64,000 nucleotides of DNA from NCBI GenBank assembly GCA_023614405.1, contig CM042697.1, positions 470,872,792 to 470,936,791 on the forward strand, read 5' to 3'. Made by a program: the position numbers and the translations under genes. Source of the DNA: Avena insularis (Eukaryota > Streptophyta > Magnoliopsida > Poales > Poaceae). Under the pieces are notes generated by a model. It searched no databases, had not been told where the DNA came from, and saw nothing but the letters and a program-made list of their open reading frames with translations. This document shows positions 1 to 11,337 of this stretch, in pieces (the first letter of the stretch is position 1; each line of letters starts with the position of its first letter).

Positions 1-1467
1 ATATACCAGCAAGATGCTCCTTGAAGCGGGTTGCACCCCCTCCCCGACTCTTGAGGTTGCAATACCTACAATGAAATCCTCCTTCAAACTTAGGGCCATG
101 GTTACAAACATGATAGATGTCATTTTTTATACGTCCTACATTTCAAAATACAAGCACAATGTTAGCAATAGAAAATATCAGCTCAACAATGAAAATATCA
201 GAATTAAGTAAGTACTAAAAAATTAGCTAAACAATAAAATATCCTGATCGAGGATGTCAGTGACAATGACTACAGTGTAGGATGCAGACTTGAAATGGCA
301 TGGTAAAATGGTGCTCTGAATGACAATACACATCATCGGAACTTTGGAAGGATAATGCTAAGTAGTTCAGTTGAGCAGAAACACTTAATGCAATATTTGG
401 TAGGTGCTTTAATTGATATTTTATCCTTGGCACTTTGATAGAGAAATGAATTTCAGAATGCACTTAAGGACCCTGAACTGCAGAAAATGGTACTTCAAAC
501 TCTGACTCTTCGCAGATTTTTAACATTTTTAGTCCATAATAGTGAGCAAGTATTTTTTTGGTGAAACTCTGTTGCCTGGGTGAATGGAGGCATCCAGGCA
601 AAACGAGATCAGAGCACCCAGAGCAACTCACGTCAAGATGAGGCCAACTTGAGTGCTTTGAAAAAGTTGATCATCCAAGATATTTCTTCTGTGCTAAAAA
701 CATGATCGTACTGCATCTCACCTTACCATGACAGTTATGTTTATCAACTACAACTTGTCTACAATAAGTGTACCATTGTTGGTTTGTTGTCTCCTTCCTA
801 TTGTATCATTTGATTCACGTCAGTTTTAAAATGCACAGTCCTAGAATGCAGAGCAACATCATGTCAAGCTATATAACTGAACCATCTCAACTTAATATTT
901 TTCTGCCCCACCTAGGCAAAAGTAGAACCTACCTTATGTATTCAAGGTGTTGTTTATATTAAGGTCTAAATGTACAGTAACAACTACAGATGCCCAATAA
1001 TGTGTGTGTGATCCTAGTCATGTAGTTCTATCTATTAAAATCACTTGAACTGCTAAGTGATCATATATTCTATCAATATGATCTGAACACTCCTAAAGTA
1101 AAAATGTCTTGACTATAATAGCACTTTCATGTTCATATTACAGGATTATGGAGATAACATGTAAATTTCACTTGCCAACCTGACGATAATTCTAATTGCA
1201 TGTTCTTTACGGTTATTCACACCTTCTTGCTCGCCGAAGGCGGGCAAGCGCGCGGCAAGCCGCGCCTTCCTACCTAGTGCATACATGTACGGTCAGGCTA
1301 TGCATACACGTACGGCCAGGTTTAGAAACAATCTAATCTGGCCATATTCAAGTAGATCATTGGTCGTGCTCCAAGTGTGAGTAAATAGAATTGAGATGTT
1401 GCAGCAGCTAAGAAACAATCTAATCTGGCTAGCACGAGTTCTACATATGCATACACGTATGATCAGG
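1..1467. other. Left-edge intergenic DNA, no gene recognised
   Basis: The short ORFs here have no recognisable domain. Near 1280-1475 there is local repetition: a 'tgcatacacgtacg' type motif occurs about three times, and 'aagaaacaatctaatctgg' or a close variant occurs twice. A small hairpin (gcctgggtg...catccaggc) lies near 570-598. Nothing else can be supported. Confidence 0.4.
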
Positions 1468-1760
1468 CTAACCTTGGCTGTGCTCCATGTTGCTGCCGCC
1501 GTCGACCCGGCCGCCGGCCGTACGTCCGTTGTTGATGACGTTTTCACGCTCCGTGGACGTGGTGGATGGGGAGGGGGGAGGGAAGGGTGATGGGGAGCGT
1601 TGGACTACTGGAGGAGATGGACGGAGATGGCGCGGAGGCGGCGCTGCCCCGCCTCGCTCGCTGGGTTGCCTGCAGCCACCGTACAGGGGAGTGGACGAGT
1701 GGTGATGGAGAAAAATGAAACTTAGGGTTTGGAAAGGCTCTGCTGCTGTTTTTATACTAT
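1468..1760 (-). promoter_or_regulatory. Possible orphan promoter and first exon
   Basis: On the minus strand a TATAAAAA box lies at 1756-1749. It is followed by a pyrimidine-rich leader with an AAACCCTAA motif typical of plant 5' UTRs, then GC-rich sequence, an ATG at 1488 and a GT splice-donor-like site at 1472-1471. This resembles the 5' end of a plant gene. No recognisable protein follows downstream, so it may be a gene relic, a fragment carried by a transposon, or coincidence. The plus-strand ORFs over the same stretch look like shadows of GC-rich sequence. Confidence 0.3.
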
Positions 1761-1914
1761 GGAGGGTTATCTGGGCTATTCTAGACCATGGGCCGAGCTG
1801 AAGATTCAAAAAAGGCCGAAATTATTTGACCGACTTGTATAAATACCGGGCCCAAACGAAATGGCCGAAATTCGGCAGAAATTCGTTTTTTCCGGCCGAA
1901 ATCCAAAACTCTGG

Positions 1915-2521
1915 ACCAGGGTAGACCAGTGGGTGCTGGCGACATGATTCGATCAGGACATCCTGGTGGTTGCCACGGATGAACACCACGCACGGTGTCA
2001 TCCACCTTCAGCCCATTCTCCTTGAGGAACCGAACCCAATCACCCTTGATGTTATGGGCCTGCCTGGCGCCGACCTTGTGCTCGAACTGGTAGGGCTTGC
2101 CGTTGAGATCTGAGATTTGTAGGCCTTGTGCGTCGGCCCCTTCCTGGAGCGTGGGGAACATTTTGTCGGCGCACAGCCTCGGGACGATCAGGTAAGACCT
2201 ATCGAAATCGCTCTGGGAGAGATGCTTCGGGAAGTAGGTGAAGGAGTCGGGGTCGGGGCGCGTGTCTGCGGCGGGCTCCTCGCTGTGGTTGCCCGGGCGG
2301 AGGGAGAGGCGGGCGTAGGGCTGTTCGCCGGCAGTGAAGCACTCGACAGACTCGATGGTGCAGGCGACCATGGTGTTGGCAGCATGCAGAGCGATGATGG
2401 AGGGCCACTTCTCAGCGTGCCCTTCGGGGAAGTAGTAGACCTCTGAGCCTACTGCGGGAAGGCGGTCTAAGGCGACGGCGGCGGCGGCCCAGCGCTGGAA
2501 GTCCCATGCGGCGGTGGCCAC
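1915..2521 (-). pseudogene. B3/ARF-like pseudogene, frameshifted and truncated
   Basis: Minus-strand reading gives an N-terminal stretch LPAVGSEVYYFPEGHAE, the hallmark of the auxin response factor N-terminus. A B3-type DNA-binding domain follows (LSQSDFDRSYLIVPRLCAD..., then KGDWVRFLKENGLKVDDTV). Such proteins are nuclear transcription factors. At about position 1990 one extra base shifts the frame: the expected B3 end (VFIRGNHQDVLIESC) is read in the next frame, so the open frame runs on into unrelated sequence until 1781. The first codon is GTG at 2521, exactly where homology to a gypsy LTR begins, so the original start and promoter are probably lost. No second B3 or AUX/IAA domain is present. 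Relic of a short ARF-like B3 gene. Confidence 0.7.
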
Positions 2522-3707
2522 AGGTGGGCCCGCGCCTGGCTAGGGGTTGGTGGCCCTGGCCGGCTCCTCGACCTCCCCCTTCGCCTATAAAAAGCCCCCG
2601 ATGTAGAAACCCTGAGTATCCGGTCAGAAATCCACGAAACCGTCTGTAGTCGCCGCCACCATCGTCCCGAGGCCTTCTCTCCAGTATGATTCGTGAGTAT
2701 TTCCACCTTGGACTATGGGTCCATGTAGTAGCTAGATGGTTGTATCTCCTCCTTTGTGATTTCATGTATAGATCTTGTGAGCTCCGTTCATGATCAAGAT
2801 CTAATCTATTTGTAATCATGCATGTTGTGTTTGCGAGGATCCGATGGATATTGAGATTATTATGTTGGTTTGATTAATTGTTTTGTCTTTATGATTGTAT
2901 CATGTCTGTGTTTTTTGTGATCTTTCATGCTCTCTGTTGCTAGTGGTTATCTTGGCCAAGTAGTTGCTAGTGACTCCAAGAGGGGGTATTTATGCTCGAT
3001 AGTGGGTTCATGCCTCTAGTTTACAAGGGAAATGACAATAATCTCTTCGGTTGTAGATGTGCCGTTGCTACTAGGAAGAAAACAACGGTCTCTTATTCAT
3101 GGAACATGTGGACTGTTTACCTTACACACTTTGCTTAAAGCAGTTGTCTGTTGCTTGCAACTTAATACTAGAGGGGGTTCGGATGATAACCTGAAGGTGG
3201 ACTTCTAGTCATAGATGCAGTTGGATGGCGGTCTATGTATCTTGTTGTATTGCCCAATCAACCTCATAGGATCTTTCTGACTAGTAATTGCATTGTTATG
3301 CCTTGCTCAGTTCCTGTCAATTGCCCTACTGTATTTGTTTACCCTTCATGCCATGTTGTTTATCTAAGGAGAGCACCTCTAGTGAACTATGGATCCCGGT
3401 CCAATATTTACCATTGATACATGTTCCACTATTACTTGTTTACTTGCTGCAAACCACATTACCTTCCACACCATACGTTTAATCCTTTGTTACAGCAAAC
3501 CGGTGAGCTTGACAACCTCACTGATTCGTTGGGACAAAGTCTTGAGTTTGGTTGTGCAGGTCTCCGTATTGCTTGCAACACCTGTGTGACATTTCCTTTC
3601 TCCTTCTGGTTCGATAACCTCGGTCTCAACTGAGGGAAAACTAGCTGTTGTGCTCTTCACACCCTGTGCTTTGGGTTACCAACAAAGTGCCACATCGAGC
3701 ACCATCA
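2520..3707 (+). mobile_element. Truncated Athila-like gypsy 5' LTR
   Basis: The segment matches, in inverted orientation, the LTR at 60635-62192. Shared blocks include the TATA region (cttcgcctataaaaagccccc, about 2580-2600) and the 'agaaaccctgagta' leader. It ends ...accatca at 3707, nine bases before a PBS at 3717. About 370 bp of the LTR 5' end is missing, cut at the B3 pseudogene junction, and a block of about 60 bp present in the other copy is absent near 2670. Part of a Ty3/gypsy element read on the plus strand. Confidence 0.8.
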
Positions 3708-3716
3708 AAGTCTTTC

Positions 3717-4835
3717 TGGCGCCGTTGCCGGGGAGGCTAAGGACGTCTTCACAAAGGGAGTCCTTCATTTTCTTTCTCTTTACTTTGTTTTTAGTTTACT
3801 TTGTTTCTCTTGCTTGGTTTTGTTTTCCTTTTTCCAAAAATCCAAAAAAATGGTTCCTGCTCTAGCTGTTGCCGCTATTTTTTGGCTTGCCCACCTTTGC
3901 CAAAATGAACTCTGCTAAAAACACTAAGTTGTGTGACTTTACTAGCACCAACAATAATGATTTCCTTAGCACACCTATTTCTCCACCTGCTCCTGATGCT
4001 ACCTTTTATGAAATTAAGCCTGCCTTGTTGAATCTTGTGATGAGAGAGCAATTTTCTAGTGCTAGTTCTGATGATCCTGTTGCCCATCTGAATAGCTTTG
4101 TTGAACTCTATGAAATGCAAAAGTATAAGGATATAGATGGAGATATTATTAAGATCAAGCTTTTTCCTTTCTCCTTGAGAGGAAAAGCTAAAGAATGGTT
4201 GCTTTTTTTGCCTAAAAATAGTATTGATTCTTGGACTAAGTGCAAAGATGCTTTTATTGGAAAATACTATCCTCCTGACTAAGATTATTGCTATGAGAAG
4301 TGAAATTATGAAATTTAAACAACTTGATAATGAACATGTTTCTCAAGCTTGGGAAAGAATGAAAAATTTGGTTAAGAATTTCCCCACTCATGGACTCACT
4401 GCTTGGATGGTTATCCGGACTTTTTATGCAGGTTTGAACTACTCTTTAAGGAACCTGCTGGATTGAGCTGTTGGAGGTACTTTCATGGGCCTCACCTTGG
4501 GTGCTGCAACAAGACTCCTTGACAATATGATGCTTAACTACTCTGAATGACATGTTGAGAGAGCTCCACATGGTAAGAAGGTAAATTCTATTGAGTAAAC
4601 TTCCTCTTTGAGTGAAAAGATTGATGTTATTATGGCTATGCTTGTTAATGGGAAAGCTCCTCTAGATCCTAATAGTGTTCCCTTAGCCTTTTTGGTTGCT
4701 CAAGATGAGCAAGTTGATGTGAACTTCATTAGAAACAACAATTTCAATAACAATGCTTATAGGAGTAATTTTGGTGGTAACAACAATAAGCCTTATCCTC
4801 CTAATAATGTCAACTCCTATGGAAACTCCATATAA
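3717..4835 (+). pseudogene. Athila-like gypsy PBS and degenerate gag
   Basis: The PBS tggcgccgttgccgggga (3717-3734), of the type used by Athila-like elements, is followed by a gag reading frame from about 3905. The retrotransposon gag core is readable in two frames: SLRGKAKEWLLFLP and then QAWERMKNLVKNFPTHGL, with AGLNYSLRNLLD. A one-base shift near 4279 and stops near 4464, 4548 and 4596 break it. An Asn-rich tail (about 4730-4830) ends abruptly where antisense copia sequence starts. No pol is attached. The gag would have formed the particle of a Ty3/gypsy element. Confidence 0.82.
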
Positions 4836-4836
4836 A

Positions 4837-5140
4837 ACCTTTTTCCGCAAGTCTAACTTTGAGCCTTTCGACATTCCCTTTGAAGTCATACTTCATTTTG
4901 TAGACCCATTTGCAGCCTACTCTTTTAAGACCATTAGAAACTTTTACTAAGTCTCAAACATCATTTGAGCCCATAGATTTCAACTCGTCTTCCATGGCAA
5001 CCTGCCACTTAGACGAATCCGTACTTTTATTATCTTCTTTGAATGAGATTGGATCCTCCACCTTTTCTATATCATCTACATCCTCACTCATGTAGGTGAC
5101 ATAATCGTCTGAGATAGCTTTCTTCCTTTCGCCACGGGAG
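4837..5140 (-). pseudogene. Antisense copia reverse-transcriptase fragment
   Basis: On the minus strand the frame reads WQVAMEDELKSMGSNDV, then a stop, then KRVGCKWVYKMKYDFKGN. This is the conserved start of Ty1/copia reverse transcriptase, preceded by the acidic linker that normally separates integrase from RT. Only about 100 residues survive; the catalytic YVDD region is absent. It abuts plus-strand gypsy gag at about 4836 without visible LTR ends, so the junction is a rearrangement rather than a simple insertion. Confidence 0.72.
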
Positions 5141-5734
5141 GAGCATTATTATTTTAAGGATAGGTTCTTCATTTTCATTTTTGTTAGTTTCAGCATCACC
5201 ATCAGGCGGCAAGCAAGGGGCGGCGACAGTGGGCAGGGCGAGGCCACAAGAACGGGAGGCTACAAAGAGATGGGGACCACATTTATTTATTTATTTTCTA
5301 TTTTTTTATTTTTTTATTGGGTTGACATATATTGTTGTGTCCACATCAGCATTACAGGTTGGTCCCGCTGTCAGTTTTTCCGTCAATTCACGTTCAGTTC
5401 AAAATTAGTGATTTTTTCGAAAACTTGACCAACATTAAACTAATCTTTAAGCGTGATGAGTTACCCGCTCGATGAGGCTACTCCCAATGCGCATGTTTTC
5501 ACGTGTTAGATCTCAGCTGGATTTAATCTGAGGCATACGTTAAGCTGGTGGACAAATTCATTTTTGTTACTCTTGCTTTTGGTTATTACGTGTCCGTGAA
5601 TGACCCCGTATATTAATCTTGGCCAGTGGAACAGTTTATGGGTATACCCTGCTGCATGTGAGATACCCTGCTGCCGGCGGAGCAAACCATTCCCGCTTTT
5701 AGGAAGATGTATCTCTGATGCAGGAAAAATGATA
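5141..5734. other. Intergenic, no gene recognised
   Basis: No protein domain, TIR or LTR boundary could be recognised. It contains a T-rich run near 5280-5325 and otherwise ordinary AT-rich sequence. Confidence 0.4.
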
Positions 5735-5858
5735 CTTTCTTTGTTCAGAAATAACTGATTTAAATTTATTTATATTTAAATATATCTATATACTAAAATA
5801 TGTCTAGATATATTTGAATTTAAAAAAAATCAAGACAATTATTTTTGGATGAAGGGAG
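5735..5858. mobile_element. Stowaway-type MITE, 124 bp
   Basis: Inverted ends (ctttctttgttcagaaat / tttttggatgaagggag) are flanked by TA dinucleotides at 5733-5734 and 5859-5860, the TSD of Tc1/mariner-type Stowaway MITEs. The centre is AT-rich and self-complementary (aatatgtctagatatatt). The left TIR is degenerate relative to the usual ctccctccgttc. Confidence 0.75.
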
Positions 5859-6199
5859 TATTATTTTGGAGAAATAACTACAAAACATGTCAAAGATCTG
5901 AATCGGAGCATAAATGAATTTATTATCTTTTTCAATTATCTTGTCAACTCTAATTAGCAGTAACTATTATATGCAATTGTTTTGTCGTGACGACTGCCCT
6001 CGGTGAGAAGCAAAGGTGACCGAGAAGGCTCGGTTGCAAGAAAGACACGGTTCCGCCATGAACAATGACAGAACACACCAAATGTTATGCGTTTAGATGG
6101 TGACAATTAAATCATAGATGAGTGTACTGCAATAAAAACTTGGTGCAACAACGTCATGCAGGCGGCACGGCGAAGTGCGCTTGTTCTTCTAGTATGGTA

Positions 6200-6368
6200 C
6201 TTCCTCCGTTTTAAAATATAAGATGTTTTAGTTTTGTTAAGCAAATGTATCTAGACTTGTTTTAGTACGTAGATTCACTAAGGTTTGGAATGAATCTATA
6301 CACTAAAACAAGTCTAGATACATTTTTTTCACAAACCTAAAACATCTTATATTTTGAAACGGAGGGAG
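6200..6368. mobile_element. Stowaway-type MITE, 169 bp
   Basis: TIRs cttcctccgttttaaaatat and its complement ...atattttgaaacggagggag are flanked by TA at 6198-6199 and 6369-6370. The two arms form a near-perfect hairpin over their whole length (taagatgttttag...ctaaaacatctta; tctagacttgttttag...ctaaaacaagtctaga), as in Triticeae Stowaway families. Confidence 0.9.
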
Positions 6369-6370
6369 TA

Positions 6371-6986
6371 GATTTGTAAGATGTAAGATGATGGTCTTAT
6401 GCTAATAACTTCGATTGGATGGATGGATAGATACATATACCAAGCACATACAAAATGCAGAGCGATCGAGCTCAGCTTGGCGGCGCCGTGGTTGACCAAA
6501 TTTAACGAGAAATATTTTGACTCAGGAACCAAGCGGCGGTTTGGAAAAAAGAGATGATTGATTGATTGATGTTGACTTGACTCTGTCTGACGTCGCTGAC
6601 ACGAGACAAGTCACCAACCGATACGTCCATTGTGGAACTAATCAGGACTGAGTACACATGCATGAGACAGCATGAGGTTGTGTGTAAGTACTTACGAACC
6701 AAGACCACGTACAGAGTCCACGTATGCACTCTGACTTTGTCTTCCCAGTCCCAGCTAATTAGTTGGACTGGGTACAATTGCCACGAGACATGCATGGTGT
6801 CTTGCTTGATTGTTTGGACATGCATGATTGCCGGTGCAAACTCGTCGCCGCCATATGTTTTGTGAAAATTCTGACTAGTATGTACAGTCGGAAGATCCCA
6901 TAGCTTTGCAATCAACTGTCTTAGGGCCAGTTGGTTATGCTTATTTACTAAGAGCGTTTAGAAGAGGAGGTTCCGATTTGTAGCAT
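6371..6986. other. Intergenic, no gene recognised
   Basis: ORFs on both strands (for example 6502-6915 minus) show no domain or coding signature. No element boundary was found apart from the start of the Harbinger element at 6990. Confidence 0.4.
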
Positions 6987-7334
6987 TAAGAGCGTCTCTA
7001 ATCCATCCCAAAATCTTAGAAGACTAAACCTTTTCTATAATAGATGACCAAAAAAATTCTCCTCTAAACGGTGGCCGGCAGAACTATCCCAAAAAAACTA
7101 AGCCCCAAAATTTTGATTCTTATGTGCCCATTCAAACAAACATCTTGTAAGCAAATTAAAATTGAGACAATATTTGAAAACATTTGACACAGTTCATTCA
7201 TACAATTAAAACATAGATTTAAAACATGGATAAAACTACTACCAAAACCTAAAACATTGATTTAAATCCTAAATTAAACGGTTGCCGACTTCGGTGCTAT
7301 CTTCTTGCGCCGTTGCCGTCTTGGTAACCGCCAC

Positions 7335-9310
7335 CTAGTCGTCGAGGTTATCCAACCACCTCTCGAAGGAGGAGTTGGAAGAGTCGGAGTCTCCGCAGAG
7401 GTCGACGACCGGAGTGGAGGAAGAGGATGGTGTGGCGATAGACGAGGCCGTGCGCCGAGCGGTGGAAGAGGATGGTCCGGCGTACTCCAGGTATTACTGC
7501 GCCTCCGTCTCCACACGCGCTGGATTGAACCGCCGCAGATCCTCCATATACGCCTTGCCGGCGGCCTCTACCTTGAGGCGCTCCCGAAACTCGCGGTCCT
7601 GATGCGCAAGGCATGCCATGCGACCTCGACTGGGCAGGGAGAACAACTCTAGCACCTCGCCGAAGCCTAAGGGGAAGTTGAGGTCTGATACGTCGGAAAC
7701 GTATCTATAATTTTTATTGTTCCATGCTTGTTTAGTATCTACTTTGCTTTGCTTTGTTTTTACTTTGAGGTGTTTTTATATCTTTTCTGAAACTAACCTA
7801 TTAACAAGTTGCCATAGTGACAGTTGCCTGTTTTCTTCTGTTTTTGGTTTCAGAAAGAAAGAAAATCAATATTCTCGGAATTGGACGGGACAAAAGCCAA
7901 AGTCATTATTTTTCCCGGAGCACGGAACCACGAAGCAGCGCCGGAGGGGAGCCACAGGGTGGCCAAACCCCCCTAGGCGTGGGCAAGCCCTAGGGGCGCC
8001 TGGAAGGGGGTGTGGGCCCGCTGGACCCCCACCGACCTTGATTCTTGCGCCTATATGAAGCGTCTGACCCAAAAACCCTAAAGCATCCATCAGAAAGCCA
8101 CGAAAACCTCCATAGTGCCGCCGCCACCAAAGGGGAGATTAGGGGGACAGAAAGTCTCTGTTCCGGCACCCTGCCGGGACGGGGAAGTGCCCCCGGAGCC
8201 ATCTCCATCGATCTCCGTCGCCATCTTCATCACCATTGCCGATTCCCCTGATGAGGAGGGAGTAGTTCTTCCTCGAGGCTAAGGGCTCTACCGGTAGCTA
8301 TGTGTTCATCTCTCTCTATGCATGATCTTGTTGTGGTCATGAGCTTTGTAATCAAGTAGATCTACCTTGCTACTCAAGTGCTTCATTAGATCTCTGCTCT
8401 CCCCATGTGTGTGAAAGTGACAACGTGCATGCCATAGTGGCACTTAGGCTTGAGTCTATATAAATACTCTTTGTGCTTTAATAGATCTATGCTTTTCCCC
8501 ACGTGTGTGAAAGTGACAGCGGGCATACCGTGTGTGGCACTTTGGCTAGATTGAATATTTGTTATGAGTTATATTTGGAGTTGGATGTCTCTATGAAATT
8601 GTGGTGTTTGTTGGAACCATCTAGCGCTCAAGGTGACAGTGTGGGGTTATCTAGATTGGGGAAGGCGGACTTTGAGTTGTGCTGTTATAGCCCTACCGAT
8701 GATTAGAGTGTCCAACCGGAGAGTAGTTAAGAGTAGTATCATGAAGAGAGGATACTTATATGAGAGAGTGTTCACTAGTGAAAGTATGATCCCTAGGCCT
8801 TGTTTCTAAGCATTGAAACACCTTTTGCTACTAGATCTGTTCCATGTTTGCTTACTTCCTTCTTGTTGCCTTTAGTCTTTGCCTCACCGTCAAGCTCTTT
8901 TCTGGCATCGTTACCACTTGTATTTCACTATCTCTTCGCCGAACTAGTGCACCTATATTGGGTGTGTTGGGGATACAAGAGACTTCTTGTATCTTAATTG
9001 CAGGGTTGCTTGAGAGGGATACCTTTGACCACTTCCTCCCTGAGTTCGATAAACCTTGGGTAATCCACTTAAGGGAAACTTGCTGCTATTCTACAAACCT
9101 CTGCACTTGGAGGCCCAACAACTATCTACAAGAATAGAGGTGCGTAGACATCAAGGTCGCCGTAGCTGCTGCCACGGAGCCGGTCGTTCTCGACGTCGTG
9201 CACCCACGTCGCTTGCCGCATCGACTGGAAAGTCCCCAGCCAGATCCGGCGGCCGGTGATCTCCGACACCCAGGTCCCTAGGCTCGCTGCCGCATGCCGT
9301 GGTAATGGAC
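7335..9310 (-). pseudogene. AP2/ERF-like pseudogene split by a solo LTR
   Basis: Reading the minus strand from about 9308 gives HYHGMRQR, then (after a roughly one-base shift) WVSEITGRRIWLGTF and LRGSSYGDLNFP, matching the AP2 DNA-binding fold (YRGVRxR, WVAEI, RxWLGTF, LRG, LNFP). The last motif spans the solo-LTR insertion: the frame runs ...GSSYGDL at 9154 and resumes DLNFPLGFGEVLELF at 7685, with the aggtc TSD shared. A C-terminal part with Ser-rich and acidic tracts ends in FERWLDNLDD at 7335-7337. A TAA stop lies at 7494-7496. The AP2 family is nuclear DNA-binding; this copy is broken by the LTR, a frameshift and a stop. Confidence 0.72.
7686..9153 (+). mobile_element. Solo LTR of an Athila-like gypsy element
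   Basis: The 1,468-bp segment begins tgatacgtcggaaacg and ends gtagacatca, with terminal TGAT/ATCA. It is flanked by perfect 5-bp duplications aggtc (7681-7685 and 9154-9158). No PBS, PPT or coding sequence is attached. Its first 200 bp resemble the minus-strand LTR at 60635-62192. Solo LTRs form by recombination between the two LTRs of a full element. It interrupts the AP2-like reading frame of the Harbinger element. Confidence 0.92.
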
Positions 9311-11259
9311 GGCCGGTGCATGTGGCGGCGGGAGGTCTCCACGCGCCCTAGATCGACCCACACACGCGCCGCCGCCCCGAATGGCCCTGCAGATGGGCGG
9401 AGGGGAACAACGGCGGGATGTACCAGCCATCTCCGGCGAGTGACGCGTTGGTGAAAGCTGAGCGGCACGGTGGTGGGAGCTGGGCAGTACAGTGTTGATG
9501 GGGAGTAATAATAGCATAGTGGGATGGAATTTTAGGGGGTGGGGGTGGTTCTAAATAAAGTCCTCTAAACGTTTTTTGGATTTCGGTTAGGTACGGCTTC
9601 GATCATTAGAGAAGTAAAAAACTCCTCTAACCGATTACAGTGGATGGGTTAGAGATGCTCTAAGTGTGCAAAAATATTTGTAACTCGGAAGTGAAACAAA
9701 CTGCTAGCTAGCTCGATCTAAGCTCACAATTTCAACTTTAAGCAGCTTGTCATGGAAAGATCTGAATGTCCAAAACAGAAGACACATTATATTGATCAAT
9801 CCATTCGCAGCAGATCAAATGCATATGAATCTGTATACGTGTAGTTCCTCTCTGAAACTAATACGTACGGTTAAGCCTGGGCATACCAGGTTTAGCTGGG
9901 TTTGGACGGTTTATCAAACCCAGAAAAAAAACAGCGGTTTTGGCTGGTTTGGTTTAGACAGTTTATACGGTTTCTCAAATAAAATGCCGGACGCTCCTCT
10001 GCCTACTTTTCGCCACCGTGCACCACCTCCCGCCGCCCTGCACTTCCTCCATGGTACTACTAGCGGTGGTGTCCCCAGGCTCCTGCCGTTCTCCTTTGCC
10101 TCTAGGATCTAGCTAGCATGTTCCTTATGTCCCGGCGAGGAGAGAGGTTCCATTCCATCCTAAACGGAAAGGCCGACCGACAGACTGCCGCTCGACAAGA
10201 CGACGAGCCACGGCCCACGGTTGGCCGTGCCGGTCGCCGCCCGCTACATCATGGCCCTGGCGGCGTGTATGATCCTCGCCTAGTTCTAAGGCATCTAGGC
10301 TGAGCTCCTGGCACTGTCCGTCGTGGCGAAGAGAAGGCGACATTCCTGGCGTTGTCGTGCACAGCGCGCCTCGTCGCCACGGCGTGTTCAATGAGAGGCC
10401 GTCACGTGCGCCATGGCCGAAGAGCGTTTGCGCAGGGATCCTGTGGCACCGTGGCAGGCTCACCGAGGCTATGGGGTTCGTCCTCGTCGTTCCCGTGGCG
10501 GTCGCACATCCTTGTCGACTACCACGCCGACTCCGACGCAGCGGAACAGCAAGAACGCCGACCGTGAGTGGCAAAACCAGGCCTGATCATCTGTAAAGGC
10601 TGCGAATATCATACTCTACATATATGAGGGGGTACCGGGCCTATCCTGCACATCCAATAATGCTTTGAGATCGTGCGAAGACCTACAACTTGTAGACTAC
10701 ACCCTGCCTTATATCCATTTCTTGCCAGGAAGCCCTCCCTTTTTCTGTAACAGACCAGCCAGTATTTTGTAGCTCGTTCCTTGGACCAAAAAATGCGGAG
10801 CATGTACAGATCGAGATGGTACACAGGATGTCCAGAACGTTCCTTAATTACCTCCCACTTAGCATCAAACCTTCCAATTATTATATATAAAAAAAAATTC
10901 AAGATAGTTCACGCTCCCAGATTCGTTTCCATAATTTGATACCAATATCAGAGTCCAAAATAGAACCGAAACATGGATCAATTAAGACTATCTAGCTCAT
11001 TCGTTCTTCCCAAATAAGAACACGACAAAAAAATGACAGCAAACTATACATGGGAAAAGATGAAAAAGAAATCATGTAATAATCGATGGATCTGAACAAA
11101 ATAAAATCCATGGAGCATACGGATTAGCCTTCCCCAGATCCAGGACGAGGTAGCCGACGGTGTCCATGAATGGCGAGCTCATCGTCCAACAGGAGGGGAA
11201 CCGCTCCACCTGGTCTAGATCAGCGTTGCCATGGAGGGGTACCCACGCCATGAACTGGA

Positions 11260-11337
11260 GCATCGATTGGGCGCTACCAGGAGCCGCATCGATTGGGCGC
11301 TACCAGGAGACGCATCGATTGGGCGCTACCAGGAGCC
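11260..11337 (+). repeat. 26-bp minisatellite, three copies
   Basis: The unit gcatcgattgggcgctacca plus ggagcc is repeated head to tail at 11260, 11286 and 11312, nearly identical (one variant unit ends ggagac). Because 26 is not a multiple of three, each repeat shifts frame, which argues that the long overlapping ORFs here are not real. Confidence 0.9.

Larger units (their letters stand above)
6990..9660 (-). mobile_element. PIF/Harbinger-type element carrying an AP2-like gene
   Basis: TIRs gagcgtctctaatccatccc at 6990 and the complement of ggatgggttagagatgctc ending at 9660 are flanked by TAA at 6987-6989 and 9661-9663. A 3-bp TWA TSD is the hallmark of PIF/Harbinger. Without the later solo LTR the element is about 1.2 kb. 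No DDE transposase is visible; the cargo is a minus-strand AP2-like reading frame. It therefore appears to be non-autonomous, with gene-like cargo. Confidence 0.8.

Noticed and set aside
1487..1705. Overlapping GC-rich ORFs on both strands
   Set aside because: Low-complexity Gly/Arg/Pro translations without domain; better explained as leader sequence or chance.
6502..6915. 137-codon minus-strand ORF
   Set aside because: No domain, no consistent coding signature, and an opposite-strand ORF of similar quality.
10125..10574. GC-rich ORFs on both strands
   Set aside because: No frame gives a recognisable protein; several short open frames are expected at this GC content.
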